Source: Nocardia gamkensis NBRC 108242
GTDB lineage: Bacteria; Actinomycetota; Actinomycetes; Mycobacteriales; Mycobacteriaceae
Assembly (NCBI RefSeq): GCF_001612985.1
Contig: NZ_BDBM01000014.1
Location: forward strand, 1-64,000
Length of the DNA stretch: 64,000 bases
Direction of reading: 5' to 3'
Below are positions 48,397 through 58,128 of this stretch, in pieces. Each line of letters starts with the position of its first letter. The stretch's first letter is position 1. Below the pieces are notes generated by a model. It did no database searches and had not been told where the DNA came from. It saw nothing but the letters and a program-made list of their open reading frames with translations. The translations under genes were made by a program, and so were the position numbers.

Positions 48397-49617
48397 TCAG
48401 CGCAGCGTGCGGAAGAACTCGCGCACGTCCGCGATCAACAGGTCCGGCGCCTCCATCGCCGCGAAATGCCCGCCACGATCGAACTCCGTCCACCGGACGA
48501 TGTCGTGCGCCTGTTCGGCGAGCTTGCGAACGGACATGTCGCCGGGAAAGATCGCCGCCGCGGTCGGCACATCGGACTTCACCACCGGCGCGCCCCAGGC
48601 CGCGGATTCGCTGTAGAGCCGCAGCGAGGAGGCGAAGGTTGCGGTGAACCAGTACAGGCTGACGTTGGTCAGCAGCGCGTCCCGGCCCACCGCGTCGTCC
48701 GGCAGTTCGATCGCCGGGTTCGTGTACTGCCGGAACAGATCGGCGATCCAGGACAGCAGCCCGGCGGGCGAGTCCTGCACGCCGATCGCCAGCGTGTGCG
48801 GGCGGTTGGCCTGCACAGTGGCGTAGTCGTAGCGGGCGTAGCTCTCCGGGCCGGTCAGCGTCGCCAGCCTCGCCTGGTCCTCCGGGCTGTACTCCGCCTC
48901 CGATGCGGCCGGGGACCACTCGGCCGAAGCGGACGCCGCCGTCCCCCACGATTCGCCGTCGCCGCTGTCCCAGGAGGGAATAGTGATCGGGCCGTTCACA
49001 TGTAGGCCCACGACGTGTTCGGAAGCGATATGGCCCAGCTGTGCGGCGATGAAGTATCCGGCGTCGCCGCCCTGCACGCCGTAGCGGTCGTAGCCCAGAC
49101 GCGCCATGAGTGCCGCGATCACCTCCGCGAACCGCTCGGTCGAGCCCGCACCCGGATCCGGGGACACCTCCGAGAACGCGAACCCCGGCAGCGAGGGAAC
49201 GACCAGGTGGAACGCGTCGGCGGGGTCGCCGCCGTGGGCGCGGGGATCGCTCAGCGGCCCGAACACGTCCAGGAACTCGACGAACGACGCGGGCCAGCCG
49301 TGACCGAGCACCAGCGGCAGCGCATCCGGCTCCGGCGAGCGCACGTGCAGGAAGTGCACCCGCTGCCCGTCGATGGCGGTGACGAACTGCGGCAGCTCGT
49401 TCAGCCTCGCCTCGACGGCGCGCCAGTCGAATTCGGTCCGCCAGTACTCGGCCAGCGGCCGCAGGTAGGACACCCGCATGCCCTTGCCCCATCCCGTGCC
49501 GGGCAGGTCGCTCGGCCACGCCGTCTCGGCGAGACGCCGGTGCAGGTGGTCGATTTTCTCCTGGGGGATGTCGATGCGGAAAGGGCGAATGTCCGGTTCG
49601 GTTGTCATGTCGGCCAC
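48397..49617 (-). CDS. Epoxide hydrolase, N-terminal EHN domain plus alpha/beta hydrolase
   Basis: The 406-residue protein has the epoxide hydrolase N-terminal segment (about 10-115; [26 protein letters not shown]) and a hydrolase domain. The oxyanion motif is [12 protein letters not shown] (about 103-115), the nucleophilic aspartate lies in [10 protein letters not shown] (about 183-192), and the late histidine is in RGGHFAAME (about 380-388). An aspartate nucleophile is typical of epoxide hydrolases. The start may be GTG 49617 or ATG 49608. It is divergent from the second WYL regulator. Confidence 0.92.
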   Translation of the reverse strand: MADMTTEPDIRPFRIDIPQEKIDHLHRRLAETAWPSDLPGTGWGKGMRVSYLRPLAEYWRTEFDWRAVEARLNELPQFVTAIDGQRVHFLHVRSPEPDALPLVLGHGWPASFVEFLDVFGPLSDPRAHGGDPADAFHLVVPSLPGFAFSEVSPDPGAGSTERFAEVIAALMARLGYDRYGVQGGDAGYFIAAQLGHIASEHVVGLHVNGPITIPSWDSGDGESWGTAASASAEWSPAASEAEYSPEDQARLATLTGPESYARYDYATVQANRPHTLAIGVQDSPAGLLSWIADLFRQYTNPAIELPDDAVGRDALLTNVSLYWFTATFASSLRLYSESAAWGAPVVKSDVPTAAAIFPGDMSVRKLAEQAHDIVRWTEFDRGGHFAAMEAPDLLIADVREFFRTLR

Positions 49618-49619
49618 GG

Positions 49620-49649
49620 TAGGAAGCGCTTAGGACGGGGTCGTTCCTA
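49620..49649. promoter_or_regulatory. Inverted repeat between epoxide hydrolase and WYL regulator
   Basis: TAGGAA (49620-49625) and TTCCTA (49644-49649) are perfect inverted arms 18 bases apart in the 50-bp divergent gap. They are a possible operator for the adjacent regulator; the arms are short, so chance occurrence is not excluded. Confidence 0.35.
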
Positions 49650-49667
49650 TCTTTCCGGCATCCTGGC

Positions 49668-50648
49668 GTGATGCTGGAAACGTCGGCTCGCCTGCTCGCC
49701 CTGCTGACTCTGTTGCAGACCCGTCCCGACTGGACCGGCGCCGAGCTGGCCGCACGGCTCGGCGTCACCGGTCGAACCGTTCGCCGCGACATCGATCGGC
49801 TGCGCGAACTCGGCTATCCGGTGCATGCCACCCGGGGCGCCGCGGTATACCGGCTCGGCGCGGGCGCCGCATTGCCGCCGCTGCTGCTGGACGACGACGA
49901 AGCGGTCGCGGTGGCGGTCGGGCTGCGCAGCGCCGCCGGTGGCAGCGTGACCGGCCTCGAGGAGGCGTCGCTGCGCGCACTGAGCAAGCTGGAGCAGGTA
50001 CTGCCGCCCCGGTTGCGCCACCGGGTCCGCACGCTGCGCGGCGCCACCCTGCGCGTCGCGGCGCCGGTGCCCGAGGTCCATCCGGACACGCTCATGGCCA
50101 TCGCCGAGGCGTGTCAGCGCCACGAACGGCTGCGGTTCGACTATCGCGCGCACAACGGAGCACTGGGCCTGCGCACCGTCGAGCCGCACACCCTCGTGCA
50201 CTTCAGCAGGCACTGGTACCTGGTCGCCTGGGACGTGGAACGCACCGACTGGCGCACTTTCCGGGCGGACCGGATCACCCCGCGGATTCCGACCGGCCCA
50301 CGCTACGCACCACGCGAGCCGCCGGAAGGCGATGTCGCGGCGTATCTTTCGATGCGGCTGTCGACCCGTGCCTGGCCGTATCAGGCGACGGTGCTCCTGC
50401 ACCGCTCGGCCGATGACGCCGCCGACCGCGTGTGGCCGGGCACCGGCGTCCTGGAAGCCGTCGACGAGCACAGCTGCCGCCTGCGCGTCGGCAGCGAGTC
50501 GCCGGAGCAGCTGGTGTGGATGATCACCTCGGTCGATCTCGACTTCACCCTGCTCGACGGCCCACCGGAACTCGTCGAGGCGCTGCGCGCCCAGGCCGCC
50601 CGCTGCGTGCGCGCCGTGCGCGACTACCGCGGCGAGCGCACCGGCTAG
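49668..50648 (+). CDS. WYL-domain transcriptional regulator, second copy
   Basis: The 326-residue protein has an HTH_11 domain (about 5-55; LALLTLLQTRPDWTGAELAARLGVTGRTVRRDIDRLRELGYPV) and a WYL domain (about 150-200; LRFDYRAHNGA, RHWYLVAWDVERTDWRTFRADR). It is related to but clearly different from the regulator at 47331. The start is GTG 49668 or the adjacent ATG 49671. Its divergent neighbour, the epoxide hydrolase, is the likely target. Its stop codon overlaps that of the convergent monooxygenase gene within CTAG (50645-50648). Confidence 0.9.
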   Translation: MMLETSARLLALLTLLQTRPDWTGAELAARLGVTGRTVRRDIDRLRELGYPVHATRGAAVYRLGAGAALPPLLLDDDEAVAVAVGLRSAAGGSVTGLEEASLRALSKLEQVLPPRLRHRVRTLRGATLRVAAPVPEVHPDTLMAIAEACQRHERLRFDYRAHNGALGLRTVEPHTLVHFSRHWYLVAWDVERTDWRTFRADRITPRIPTGPRYAPREPPEGDVAAYLSMRLSTRAWPYQATVLLHRSADDAADRVWPGTGVLEAVDEHSCRLRVGSESPEQLVWMITSVDLDFTLLDGPPELVEALRAQAARCVRAVRDYRGERTG

Positions 50649-51745
50649 CCGCGCCAATCCAGAACGGCGGCGAGCGATCCGAGTTGCACCGAGTCGGGGA
50701 CCGCCCGCACCACGGCGTCGCGGATCGCGACGACGGGCGCCGAGGACAGTTGCGCCACCGCGCCGATCCGGCGCGAGCGTGCGGCGATCATCCGGGTGCG
50801 CGGCCTGCGTTCCCGGTCGTAATCGGCGAGGTCACCGCCGCTGTCGGCCACCCTGGCCAGCACCACGGCGTCCTCCAGCGCCTGGCAGGCGCCTTGCCCG
50901 AGGGTGGGCATCATGGCGTGCGCCGCGTCTCCCACGAGCGCGATCCGGCCTGCCACGAAGCTCTTCGGCGTCGGCAGGTCGTAGAGGTCGTGCTTCAGCA
51001 CCTCCGCGTCCCCGGCCGCGGCCAGCAGGGCGGGGATCGGGTCGTGCCATCCGCCGAACCGGGCGCGCAACTCGTCCACCCCGCCGCCCGCCTTCCCGGC
51101 GGGCATGTTCGCGGTGGCGAAGCAGTAGACGCGGCCGTCCGCGAGCGGAACGTACCCGAAACGCTCACCGCGCCCCCAGCTTTCGCCCATCTCCTGGACC
51201 GGCTCACGCGGTGTGACGACCACCCGCCACGCGGTGTAGCCGCCGTAGCGGGGGCGGATCTCACCGCAGACGGTGCGACGCACGACGCTGCGAATGCCGT
51301 CCGCGCCGACGACGATGTCCGCGCTGGAGGTTCCGGCCGAGTGCACCACCGTGCCGTCGGCTCGGGCCTCGGCCACGGTGACGCCGGTGCGCAGCGCCGC
51401 CGCCGGTATCGCGGAGCGCAGGATGTGCACCAGGTCGGCGCGGTGCAGCATGACCGGGCTGCCGTACCGAGCCCGGATCGCCTCGGCGTCCATCCTGGTC
51501 AGCCACCGTCCGGCGCGATCACGGATGCCCGCCGCCCCCTGCTCGACCGCCCGTGCCCGCACCTCGTCACCCAAGCCGAGGGCGTCGAGGGCGCGAATCG
51601 CGTTGGGCCACAGCGACAGCCCGGCGCCGACTTCGGTGATCTCGGCGGCCCGCTCGAGCACTTCGATGCGGTGACCTCGCCGTAAGAAGGCCACCGCGGT
51701 CGCCAGGCCACCGATGCCACCGCCCACGATGAGCGCCTCGGCCAT
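50645..51745 (-). CDS. FAD-dependent aromatic-ring-type monooxygenase
   Basis: This 366-residue group A flavoprotein monooxygenase has the FAD motif IVGGGIGGLATAVAFLRRG (residues 6-24), the DG motif IVVGADGIRSVVRR (about 144-157) and the GD motif IALVGDAAHAMMPTLGQGACQALED (about 266-290). Relatives include salicylate hydroxylases and TetX-like drug-inactivating enzymes; the substrate is not evident. GGGGA precedes the ATG. Expression is probably repressed through the ACTACA-N2-TGTAGT dyad placed within its promoter. It converges on the WYL regulator with a 4-bp overlap. Confidence 0.92.
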   Translation of the reverse strand: MAEALIVGGGIGGLATAVAFLRRGHRIEVLERAAEITEVGAGLSLWPNAIRALDALGLGDEVRARAVEQGAAGIRDRAGRWLTRMDAEAIRARYGSPVMLHRADLVHILRSAIPAAALRTGVTVAEARADGTVVHSAGTSSADIVVGADGIRSVVRRTVCGEIRPRYGGYTAWRVVVTPREPVQEMGESWGRGERFGYVPLADGRVYCFATANMPAGKAGGGVDELRARFGGWHDPIPALLAAAGDAEVLKHDLYDLPTPKSFVAGRIALVGDAAHAMMPTLGQGACQALEDAVVLARVADSGGDLADYDRERRPRTRMIAARSRRIGAVAQLSSAPVVAIRDAVVRAVPDSVQLGSLAAVLDWRG

Positions 51746-51793
51746 CGCTTCCCCTTTCTCCGAACCGCTCGACGAGCAGCTACCGCAAACTTT

Positions 51794-51812
51794 ACTACAG
51801 ATGTAGTGTCAA
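51794..51812 (-). promoter_or_regulatory. BlaI/TetR-like operator overlapping the monooxygenase promoter
   Basis: A perfect dyad ACTACA-GA-TGTAGT (51794-51807) lies directly after a consensus TTGACA -35 box (minus strand 51812 to 51807), about 50 bases before the monooxygenase start. Binding in the promoter spacer would block transcription. The dyad resembles the BlaI/MecI type (ACTACATATGTAGT); no such repressor gene is in the window. Confidence 0.7.
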
Positions 51813-52019
51813 GTAGCGGGAGCGTAACCGGTATCACTGCCGCTGCCCTGGCGAGACGAATACGGGTGGCTCCGGTGCCGGACTTCGCGCCTTCCCGCCG
51901 AACCATTCGGAGCGTGCGCCGCTCGCACCGGGTGATCGAGGAACGCAGGGCCGAGCCGTCGCGCGAGCGACCGGCCTCGCTGGGGCCGAAGCTTTTCGTA
52001 TACCGGGAAACCGGGTCTC

Positions 52020-53321
52020 CTAAAAGAACGTGTGCAGCAGATCGACCACCCGGGGCGTCTGGGCGTCGGCGTCGTCGATCACCGGGATCAGGCGCCATTT
52101 GTCGAAGGCGGTGCACGGGTGCGACAGCCCGAGCCGCACGACCGACCCGATGGGCAACTCCGCGGCGCCGACCGGAAGCCGGAGGAAGGCGTGCTGGTCG
52201 TTGAGCGCGGAGACCGTCGCGCCCGCGTCCAGCGCACCGCCCGCGGGCCCCGCGACGCGTTGCGGAATCGGCAGCCCCTCGTCGAAAGGCAGATCGCGTT
52301 TGCCCGCGTCCAGCAGGGCGAGCCCCGGCTCAGGGCGCGAGAGGGTGCGCGCCCAGCCGTGCATCGCCGAACGCAGCGGCCGCGCGCGTCCGGGAGCCGC
52401 CAGCGGCGACATGCTCGCGTAGAAGCCGTCGTCGTGGATGACGTACGCACCCGAGCGCAGGACGACCGTCGTCGCGACACCCTGCGCGCCCTGCTCGTCG
52501 GACAGCGGGGCGAGGTATTCGAGCGCCAGCTCCGGATAGGCGCTGCCACCGGCGGTGACGACGGCAGGACCGCGGTATCGCCCCGCCGCGAGGAGTTCCC
52601 GGTGCAGGCGGGCGAGTTCGCCGAGGTAGTCGCGCACCGCGCGAACGCCGCTCGCGGTGCGGTCGTGGGCGAGCGCGCCCTCGTAGCCACCGACGCCGGC
52701 GAGCGTCAGCCGGGACGCCGCGCCGATCGCCCGCGCCACGGCATGCGCCTGTTCCACCGTGCGCGCACCGGTTCGGCCGTGCGGGCCGCCGAGTTCCACC
52801 AGCACCCGGACCCGCGCCGACTCCGGGGCGGTGCGCAGGTGCGCGTCCATCAGCGCGACCGTCTCGACGCTGTCGGCCCAGCAGACGAACTCGAAGGACG
52901 GGTCGCGCGCCGATTCCGCCGCGACCCAGCGCAATCCGACCGGATCGACCAGCGCGTTGGCCAGCAGCACCCGGGCGACGCCGAACGATCGGGCCACCTG
53001 GGTCTGCCAGATGGTGGCCAGTGTGATGCCCCACGAGCCGGCGGCCAACTGGTCGGCCCACACCTGTGGCGCCATCGTGGTCTTGCCGTGCGGCGCCAAC
53101 CGCACACCGGCCGCGCGCACCCAGTCGGCCATGACCGCGATGTTCGTCCGCAAGGCCGCGCGGTCGACGGTGAGCACCGGCGTCTCCAGCGAGTCGAGCG
53201 GCACAGCGCCGGTGCGGAATTCCCGCACGGTCAGCCCCCAGGACTCGGGTGGCATGCCCTTGTGCTCGGGACCGATCCGGCGGTCCGCGAGCGCCGCGAC
53301 GGCGGCTTCATCGATCGACAC
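52020..53321 (-). CDS. D-serine dehydratase-like / amino acid deaminase (alanine-racemase-fold PLP enzyme)
   Basis: The 433-residue protein has an N-terminal alanine-racemase-type PLP barrel. The PLP lysine lies in RLAPHGKTTMAPQVW (about residues 74-88), the glycine loop near LAGVGGYEG. The C-terminal domain contains RLGLSHPCTAFDKWRLIPV, with the His and Cys zinc ligands typical of eukaryotic-type D-serine dehydratase (DSD1) and D-threonine aldolase-like enzymes. I favour D-amino-acid dehydratase/deaminase activity; the exact substrate is open. It lies 33 bp downstream of ppc and could share its transcript. Confidence 0.85.
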   Translation of the reverse strand: MSIDEAAVAALADRRIGPEHKGMPPESWGLTVREFRTGAVPLDSLETPVLTVDRAALRTNIAVMADWVRAAGVRLAPHGKTTMAPQVWADQLAAGSWGITLATIWQTQVARSFGVARVLLANALVDPVGLRWVAAESARDPSFEFVCWADSVETVALMDAHLRTAPESARVRVLVELGGPHGRTGARTVEQAHAVARAIGAASRLTLAGVGGYEGALAHDRTASGVRAVRDYLGELARLHRELLAAGRYRGPAVVTAGGSAYPELALEYLAPLSDEQGAQGVATTVVLRSGAYVIHDDGFYASMSPLAAPGRARPLRSAMHGWARTLSRPEPGLALLDAGKRDLPFDEGLPIPQRVAGPAGGALDAGATVSALNDQHAFLRLPVGAAELPIGSVVRLGLSHPCTAFDKWRLIPVIDDADAQTPRVVDLLHTFF

Positions 53322-53354
53322 GACATTCCTTCCCGGCCCTGGGCCCTCTGCGGC

Positions 53355-56126
53355 TCAGCCCGAGTTGCGCAGCGCGGTGGCCAGGCCGTTCATGGTCAGC
53401 AGGATGCCGCGTTTCACCAGTTCGGAATCGTCCCCGGCGCGCAGGCGGCGCAGCAGCTCCACCTGCATCTGGTTGAGCGGTTCCAGGTAGGGGAAGCGGT
53501 TGTGGATGGACTCGGCCAGCGACGGGTTGTCGGCCAGCAGGTGATCGTTGCCGGTGATCGCGGCGTGCATGCGGACGGTGCGGGCGTGCTCGTCGCGGAT
53601 CATGCCGAAGATCTGCTCACGCAACGCCACGTCGTCCACGAGTTCGGCGTAGCGCGCGGCGATGTCGAGATCGCTCTTGGCCATCACCTGGGCCAGGTTG
53701 GACAGCACCGTGCGGAAGAACGGCCAGCGCCGGTACAGGTCCGCCAAGGTGGCCAGGCGTTGCGGGTCGCCGCCGATCCACTCCTCCAGGGCGGCGCCGG
53801 TGCCGTACCAGCCCGGCAGCATCACCCGCGCCTGACTCCAGGACATCACCCACGGGATGGCCCGCAGGTCCGCGACCGAATTCGTCGGCTTGCGCGAGGC
53901 GGGCCTGCTGCCGATGTTCAGGTCCCCGACCTCGGCGACCGGCGTGGACTGCCGGAAATATTCGACGAATCCGGGGGTTTCGTGCACCAGCCGCGCGTAG
54001 GCGGCGCGGGCGCGGGCCGCGAGGTCGTCCATGATCCCGTAGGACGGCTCGGCGTCGGCGCCGAGGCCCTCCACGTCCAGCAGGGTCGATTCCAGGGTGC
54101 CCGCGATCAGGGACTCCAGATTGCGGTGCGCGCTACCGGGTTCGGCGTATTTCGCGGCGATCACCTCGCCCTGCTCGGTGAGCCGCAGCGAGCCGCGCAC
54201 CGCCCCGGCAGGCTGGGCGAGGATCGCGTCGTAGCTGCGGCCGCCGCCGCGGCCTACCGTGCCGCCGCGGCCGTGGAACAGCCGCAGCCGGATCCCGGTC
54301 TTGCGGGCGACCTCGATCAGATCCAGCTCGGCCCGGTACAGCGCCCAGTTCGCCGCGAGGTATCCGCCGTCCTTGTTGGAGTCGGAATAGCCGAGCATCA
54401 CCTCTTGGCGCATGCCTTGCGCGGCGACCAGATCGCGATAGACCCCCACCTCCAGCGCCGCGGACAGTGTCGCCGCCCCCGCGCCCAGGTCCTCGATGGT
54501 CTCGAACAGCGGGACGATGCCCACCGGGCAGCTGGGCGGCCCGTCCGGCTCCCCCGGGTCGAGCAGCCCGCCTTCCTTGAGCAGCAGGGCGGCCTCGAGC
54601 AGGTCGCTGACCGAGGTGCACATGCTGATGATGTAGTTCGGCACCGCGGCCGCGCCGAGCGTGTCCACCACATCCCGCGCGGCGCGCACGATGCCGAGCT
54701 CCTTGGCGGCCGACTCGCTCAGCCGTGCGTGCGGGCCGAGCAGCGGGCGGCGGGTGCGCAGCTCGGCGGCCAGCAGTTCCACCCGGCGCTGCTCCGGCAG
54801 GCTCGCGTAGTCGGAGTGGACTCCCGCCCAGGACAGCAGTTCGGCGACGACCTGCTCGTGCACTTCGGAGTTCTGCCGCAGGTCCAGACTCTGTAGGTGG
54901 AAGCCGAAGGTCTCGATGGCGTGGCGCAACGCGGCGAGGCGATCGTCGGCGAGCAAGCCGTCGCCGCTGCCCCGCAGCGAGGCGTCTATCGCGTCCAGGT
55001 CGTCCAGCACCGCCTGCGGAGTCGGATAGGGCCGCGCACCGGCATCCAGACCGTTCGGCGGAACCTCGCCGAGCGCCTCACGCGCGGTGGCGGTAAGCCG
55101 GGCCCGGACATGGTGCAGCGCCCGGCGATACGGCTCGTCGGCATGCGCCGCCGGATCGGGGTATCCCGTCTCGGCCAGCGCGGCGACCTCGGGCGTCACG
55201 GTGACCAGCCGGGCCGACAGCGACAGCGTCTTCTCCAGTTCCACCAGCTCGCGCAGGTAGCGCTCGAACGCGACGCCCGCGGCGCGGAAAGCGGCCTGAC
55301 GCACGACATCGGCGGTGACATACGGGTTCCCGTCGCGGTCCCCGCCGATCCACGAGCCGGGACGCAGCATCGGACGCGGCAGCAACTCGACGCCCGGCCA
55401 GCGCGAGCGAAGCGCGGCGCGCACTTCGGCGTTGATCGCCGGGATCACGTCGAACAGGGTGAGGTCGTAGTAGCGCAGACCCACCGAGATCTCGTCCTGG
55501 ATGCGCAAGCGGGCCAGGCGGATCAGCGCGGTGCGCCACAGGCTCAGCACCTGGCGGCGGATCCGCACTTCGAGGTCGGCCCGCTCACGCTCGTTCTCGG
55601 CGTAGCGCAAGCGCAGGCGCATCAACTCGGTGATCCGGGCCTGCGCGTCGAACACGGTGCGGCGGCGCGTTTCGGTCGGGTGCGCGGTGATCACCGGCGA
55701 CACCAGCGCGTCGGCCAGCAGCTCCGCGACCCGGGACCCGTCGAGCGCCGCCGCGTCCAGTTTGCGGTAGGTGGCCGCCAGCGACGAGTCCTGTGGCGGT
55801 TCGCCCGCCGCCTCGTGCGCGGCGCGGCGGCGGTCGCGCTGGATGTCCTCGGCCAGATTGGCCAGCAGCACGAAGTAGCTGAACGCGCGGATGAGCGGCA
55901 GGGCGACCGCGATGTCCACACCGTCGAGCATCTCCGCGACGGCGCTGCGCTCGACCTCCTCGCGTCGCACCCGGAACGCCTCGATGCGCACCCGCTCGAT
56001 GAGGTCGAAGACCTCCGGACCCTCGTGGTCGCGAATGGTGTCGCCGAGTACGCCGCCGAGGAAACGGATGTCGTCGCGCAGCGGCCGGATGGCGTCCTGT
56101 TCGATCTCGCTCATCGATTCGCCCAT
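53355..56126 (-). CDS. ppc: Phosphoenolpyruvate carboxylase
   Basis: This enzyme makes oxaloacetate from PEP and bicarbonate, refilling the TCA cycle. The 923-residue protein has the catalytic-histidine block [14 protein letters not shown] (about 153-166), [17 protein letters not shown] (about 571-587), the essential glycine-rich [13 protein letters not shown] (about 609-621) and the conserved C-terminal [14 protein letters not shown]. The start is ATG 56126: TACTGT lies six bases upstream with no ribosome site, suggesting a leaderless transcript; ATG 56114 is an alternative. M. tuberculosis also has an anaplerotic PEP carboxykinase route; here ppc is intact. Confidence 0.97.
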   Translation of the reverse strand: MGESMSEIEQDAIRPLRDDIRFLGGVLGDTIRDHEGPEVFDLIERVRIEAFRVRREEVERSAVAEMLDGVDIAVALPLIRAFSYFVLLANLAEDIQRDRRRAAHEAAGEPPQDSSLAATYRKLDAAALDGSRVAELLADALVSPVITAHPTETRRRTVFDAQARITELMRLRLRYAENERERADLEVRIRRQVLSLWRTALIRLARLRIQDEISVGLRYYDLTLFDVIPAINAEVRAALRSRWPGVELLPRPMLRPGSWIGGDRDGNPYVTADVVRQAAFRAAGVAFERYLRELVELEKTLSLSARLVTVTPEVAALAETGYPDPAAHADEPYRRALHHVRARLTATAREALGEVPPNGLDAGARPYPTPQAVLDDLDAIDASLRGSGDGLLADDRLAALRHAIETFGFHLQSLDLRQNSEVHEQVVAELLSWAGVHSDYASLPEQRRVELLAAELRTRRPLLGPHARLSESAAKELGIVRAARDVVDTLGAAAVPNYIISMCTSVSDLLEAALLLKEGGLLDPGEPDGPPSCPVGIVPLFETIEDLGAGAATLSAALEVGVYRDLVAAQGMRQEVMLGYSDSNKDGGYLAANWALYRAELDLIEVARKTGIRLRLFHGRGGTVGRGGGRSYDAILAQPAGAVRGSLRLTEQGEVIAAKYAEPGSAHRNLESLIAGTLESTLLDVEGLGADAEPSYGIMDDLAARARAAYARLVHETPGFVEYFRQSTPVAEVGDLNIGSRPASRKPTNSVADLRAIPWVMSWSQARVMLPGWYGTGAALEEWIGGDPQRLATLADLYRRWPFFRTVLSNLAQVMAKSDLDIAARYAELVDDVALREQIFGMIRDEHARTVRMHAAITGNDHLLADNPSLAESIHNRFPYLEPLNQMQVELLRRLRAGDDSELVKRGILLTMNGLATALRNSG

Positions 56127-56192
56127 GATCAGACAGTATTGCCCTCCGGGCCGCGCGGGTATGCGACGCGGCCCACACCGGCCGCCCGCGGC

Positions 56193-56612
56193 TCAGCCGA
56201 GGAGTTCGGAGAAGCGCAGGTAGTTGCCCCACGGGTCGCGGAAGCCGCAGTCGCGTACCCCGTACGGCTGCGAGATCGGCTCTTGCGTCACCTCGACGCC
56301 TGCGTCGCGCAGCCGGGCGAAGGTGGCGTCCACGGCATCGGTGGTGAAGATCAACGTGCCCTGCGCGCCGCCGGCCAGCCGGGCCCGCGCCGCCGCACCG
56401 GCCGCCTCGTCCGGCACCATCTCGGGGGTTTCCAGAATGAACTCGATGCCCGGTTGCTTCGCCGGGCCGACGGTCACCCAGCGCCCACCGGCGAACGGCA
56501 TGTCGGCCCGTACCTCGAGGCCGATCACGTCGCGATAGAACTCCAGGGCCTTGTCCTGGTCACCGACCAGTACGGCGATATGGGTGAGAGCGAGGTCCGC
56601 GCCGTTGCTCAT
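56193..56612 (-). CDS. Glyoxalase/bleomycin-resistance (VOC) family protein
   Basis: The 139-residue protein has the paired beta-alpha-beta-beta-beta units of the vicinal-oxygen-chelate fold: LTHIAVLVGDQDKALEFYRDVIGLEV (about 9-34) and GVEVTQEPISQPYGVRDCGFRDPWGNYLRFSE (about 106-137). Metal ligands typical of glyoxalase I are only partly present (His11 and the C-terminal glutamate), so the activity is unknown; it may be an enzyme or a binding protein. AAGGAG lies seven bases before the ATG at 56612. It is an isolated gene upstream of ppc. Confidence 0.88.
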   Translation of the reverse strand: MSNGADLALTHIAVLVGDQDKALEFYRDVIGLEVRADMPFAGGRWVTVGPAKQPGIEFILETPEMVPDEAAGAAARARLAGGAQGTLIFTTDAVDATFARLRDAGVEVTQEPISQPYGVRDCGFRDPWGNYLRFSELLG

Positions 56613-56738
56613 GATGGTGCTCCTTGTCTTCGTCAGGGCTGGGCAACAGTACAGACGACGAGCACGCGGAGAATTCATCGGCGGCGCGGTTCACATTCTC
56701 GGCGGGCCCCGCGCTCGGGGCCAGCACCCGCGCCGCGC

Positions 56739-57305
56739 TCAGCCCGCGGTACGGGCGGTGAGGTGATCCGTGCGGTGCGCCACGACCTGTTCGGCCAGGG
56801 TGACCAGCACCTTCTTGACCGAATCACGTTGCCTGGCATCGCAGTCGAGAACCGGGATCCAGTGTGCGAGCCCGAGCGCCGCGCGGACCGCGCGGACATC
56901 GCGGTGGTCACCGCCGTCGACGCGGTTGACCGCGACGACGAAGGGCGTACCGCGTTCGGCGCAATGGTCCAGCACGGGTTGACAATCCTCGACCCGGCCG
57001 GTGTCCACCACGATCACGGCGCCGAGCGCCCCGTCGACCAGTTCGTCCCACAGGAAGACGAGACCGTCCTCGGCAGGCGTGCCGAACAGATACAGCAGCA
57101 GTGAACTGTCCAGGGTGATGCGCCCGACGTCGAGGGCGACACCGGGCCGCGGGTCGTCTGCCCAGCTCTCCGGATCTTCCGCGCCGAGGGCGACCTCGGT
57201 CGCCGCCGCGGCTACCAGCGGCTCGATTTCGGAGACGGCCCCGATGAACGTCGTCTTCCCGACGTTGTGACCACCGCCGACCACGATTTTCACCGAAGAC
57301 GGCAT
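56739..57305 (-). CDS. Conservon-type (CvnD-like) small GTPase/ATP-GTP-binding protein
   Basis: The 188-residue protein has the Walker A loop GGGHNVGKTTFIGAVSE (about residues 10-26), LDVGRITLDSSLLLYLFGTPAEDGL in the switch region and the base-specificity motif VAVNRVDGG (about 124-132). This is the MglA-related class encoded in actinobacterial conservons, normally behind a sensor-like protein, a roadblock protein and a DUF742 protein. Here those partners are absent on both sides, so it is an orphan. The start is ATG 57305, where similarity begins. Confidence 0.88.
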   Translation of the reverse strand: MPSSVKIVVGGGHNVGKTTFIGAVSEIEPLVAAAATEVALGAEDPESWADDPRPGVALDVGRITLDSSLLLYLFGTPAEDGLVFLWDELVDGALGAVIVVDTGRVEDCQPVLDHCAERGTPFVVAVNRVDGGDHRDVRAVRAALGLAHWIPVLDCDARQRDSVKKVLVTLAEQVVAHRTDHLTARTAG

Positions 57306-57593
57306 GGTCGGCGTTCGCGTGTCGGAATACCCGGACAAGCTCCCTGCTCCTCTCGATAGCAGTGGCGGTGCGCCGGTCGGCGGCACGCGCGGTCGCGGAT
57401 CGGCGGCCGGGTCGCTGACGACGACTCGGCGCCCCGATCGAGGCTTCCGGCACGCTACCGATGTCCGGCGATGGAATGCGGCCGCCGGCACCGACGCACG
57501 AGCAACCAAGTACCCGTCCTCGGCCGCCGCGAAACCTCGCCGCGCGACTCTGATACAGTCCGGCGCGATATACCCGGAGGGCAAGAGGGCTGG

Positions 57594-58121
57594 ATGGCGC
57601 ACCGAATTACGTTGGTTCCCTTGGCAATAGCAGTAGTGCTCGGAGCGGTCGCCTGCGGCGACGAGTCCAGCGGGTCACCGGCGACGACCACCACGCAGGC
57701 CGCGAGCACGGCCACCCAGTTGTTCGATCCCTGCACCGGCATCCCCGACGCCGCGCTGACGAGCGCCGGGCTCGATCCCGCGAGCAAGCAGGTCGGTGTG
57801 GGCGGGGTCGAGCAGCCGGGCTGGAAGATCTGCGGATGGAAGGGCGCCGACTTCACCCTCGGCGTGTTCTCCAACGGCGCGTCCGTGGCCGAGTTCGAAC
57901 GCAAGCCCGGCAATGTCGACTTCCGGGACGTCACCATCGCCGGACGGCCCGGCCGCCAGTTCCGCGTCGACGACGCCGCCAAGGACCAGATGTGCGACGT
58001 GCTCTTCCCGGCGCGGCAGGGGTTGCTGCAACTGACGCTGGTCAACCGGACCGCGGACCAGAACCCCTGCGATCGCCTGGCGACCGTCGGCGAATCGATC
58101 GTCCCGGCGCTGCCGAAATAG
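57594..58121 (+). CDS. DUF3558-family lipoprotein
   Basis: The 175-residue precursor starts at ATG 57594 with AGAGGG upstream. A short signal peptide ends in the lipobox GAVAC (cysteine about residue 20), so the mature protein is lipid-anchored outside the membrane. A Ser/Thr/Ala linker (22-42) is followed by a domain with four cysteines (FDPCTGIP, WKICGWKG, DQMCDVLF, QNPCDRLA) in the DUF3558 pattern common in Mycobacteriales and Streptomyces. The function is unknown. The upstream 288 bp back to the GTPase gene hold only divergent promoter space. Confidence 0.88.
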   Translation: MAHRITLVPLAIAVVLGAVACGDESSGSPATTTTQAASTATQLFDPCTGIPDAALTSAGLDPASKQVGVGGVEQPGWKICGWKGADFTLGVFSNGASVAEFERKPGNVDFRDVTIAGRPGRQFRVDDAAKDQMCDVLFPARQGLLQLTLVNRTADQNPCDRLATVGESIVPALPK

Positions 58122-58128
58122 CGCAGCC

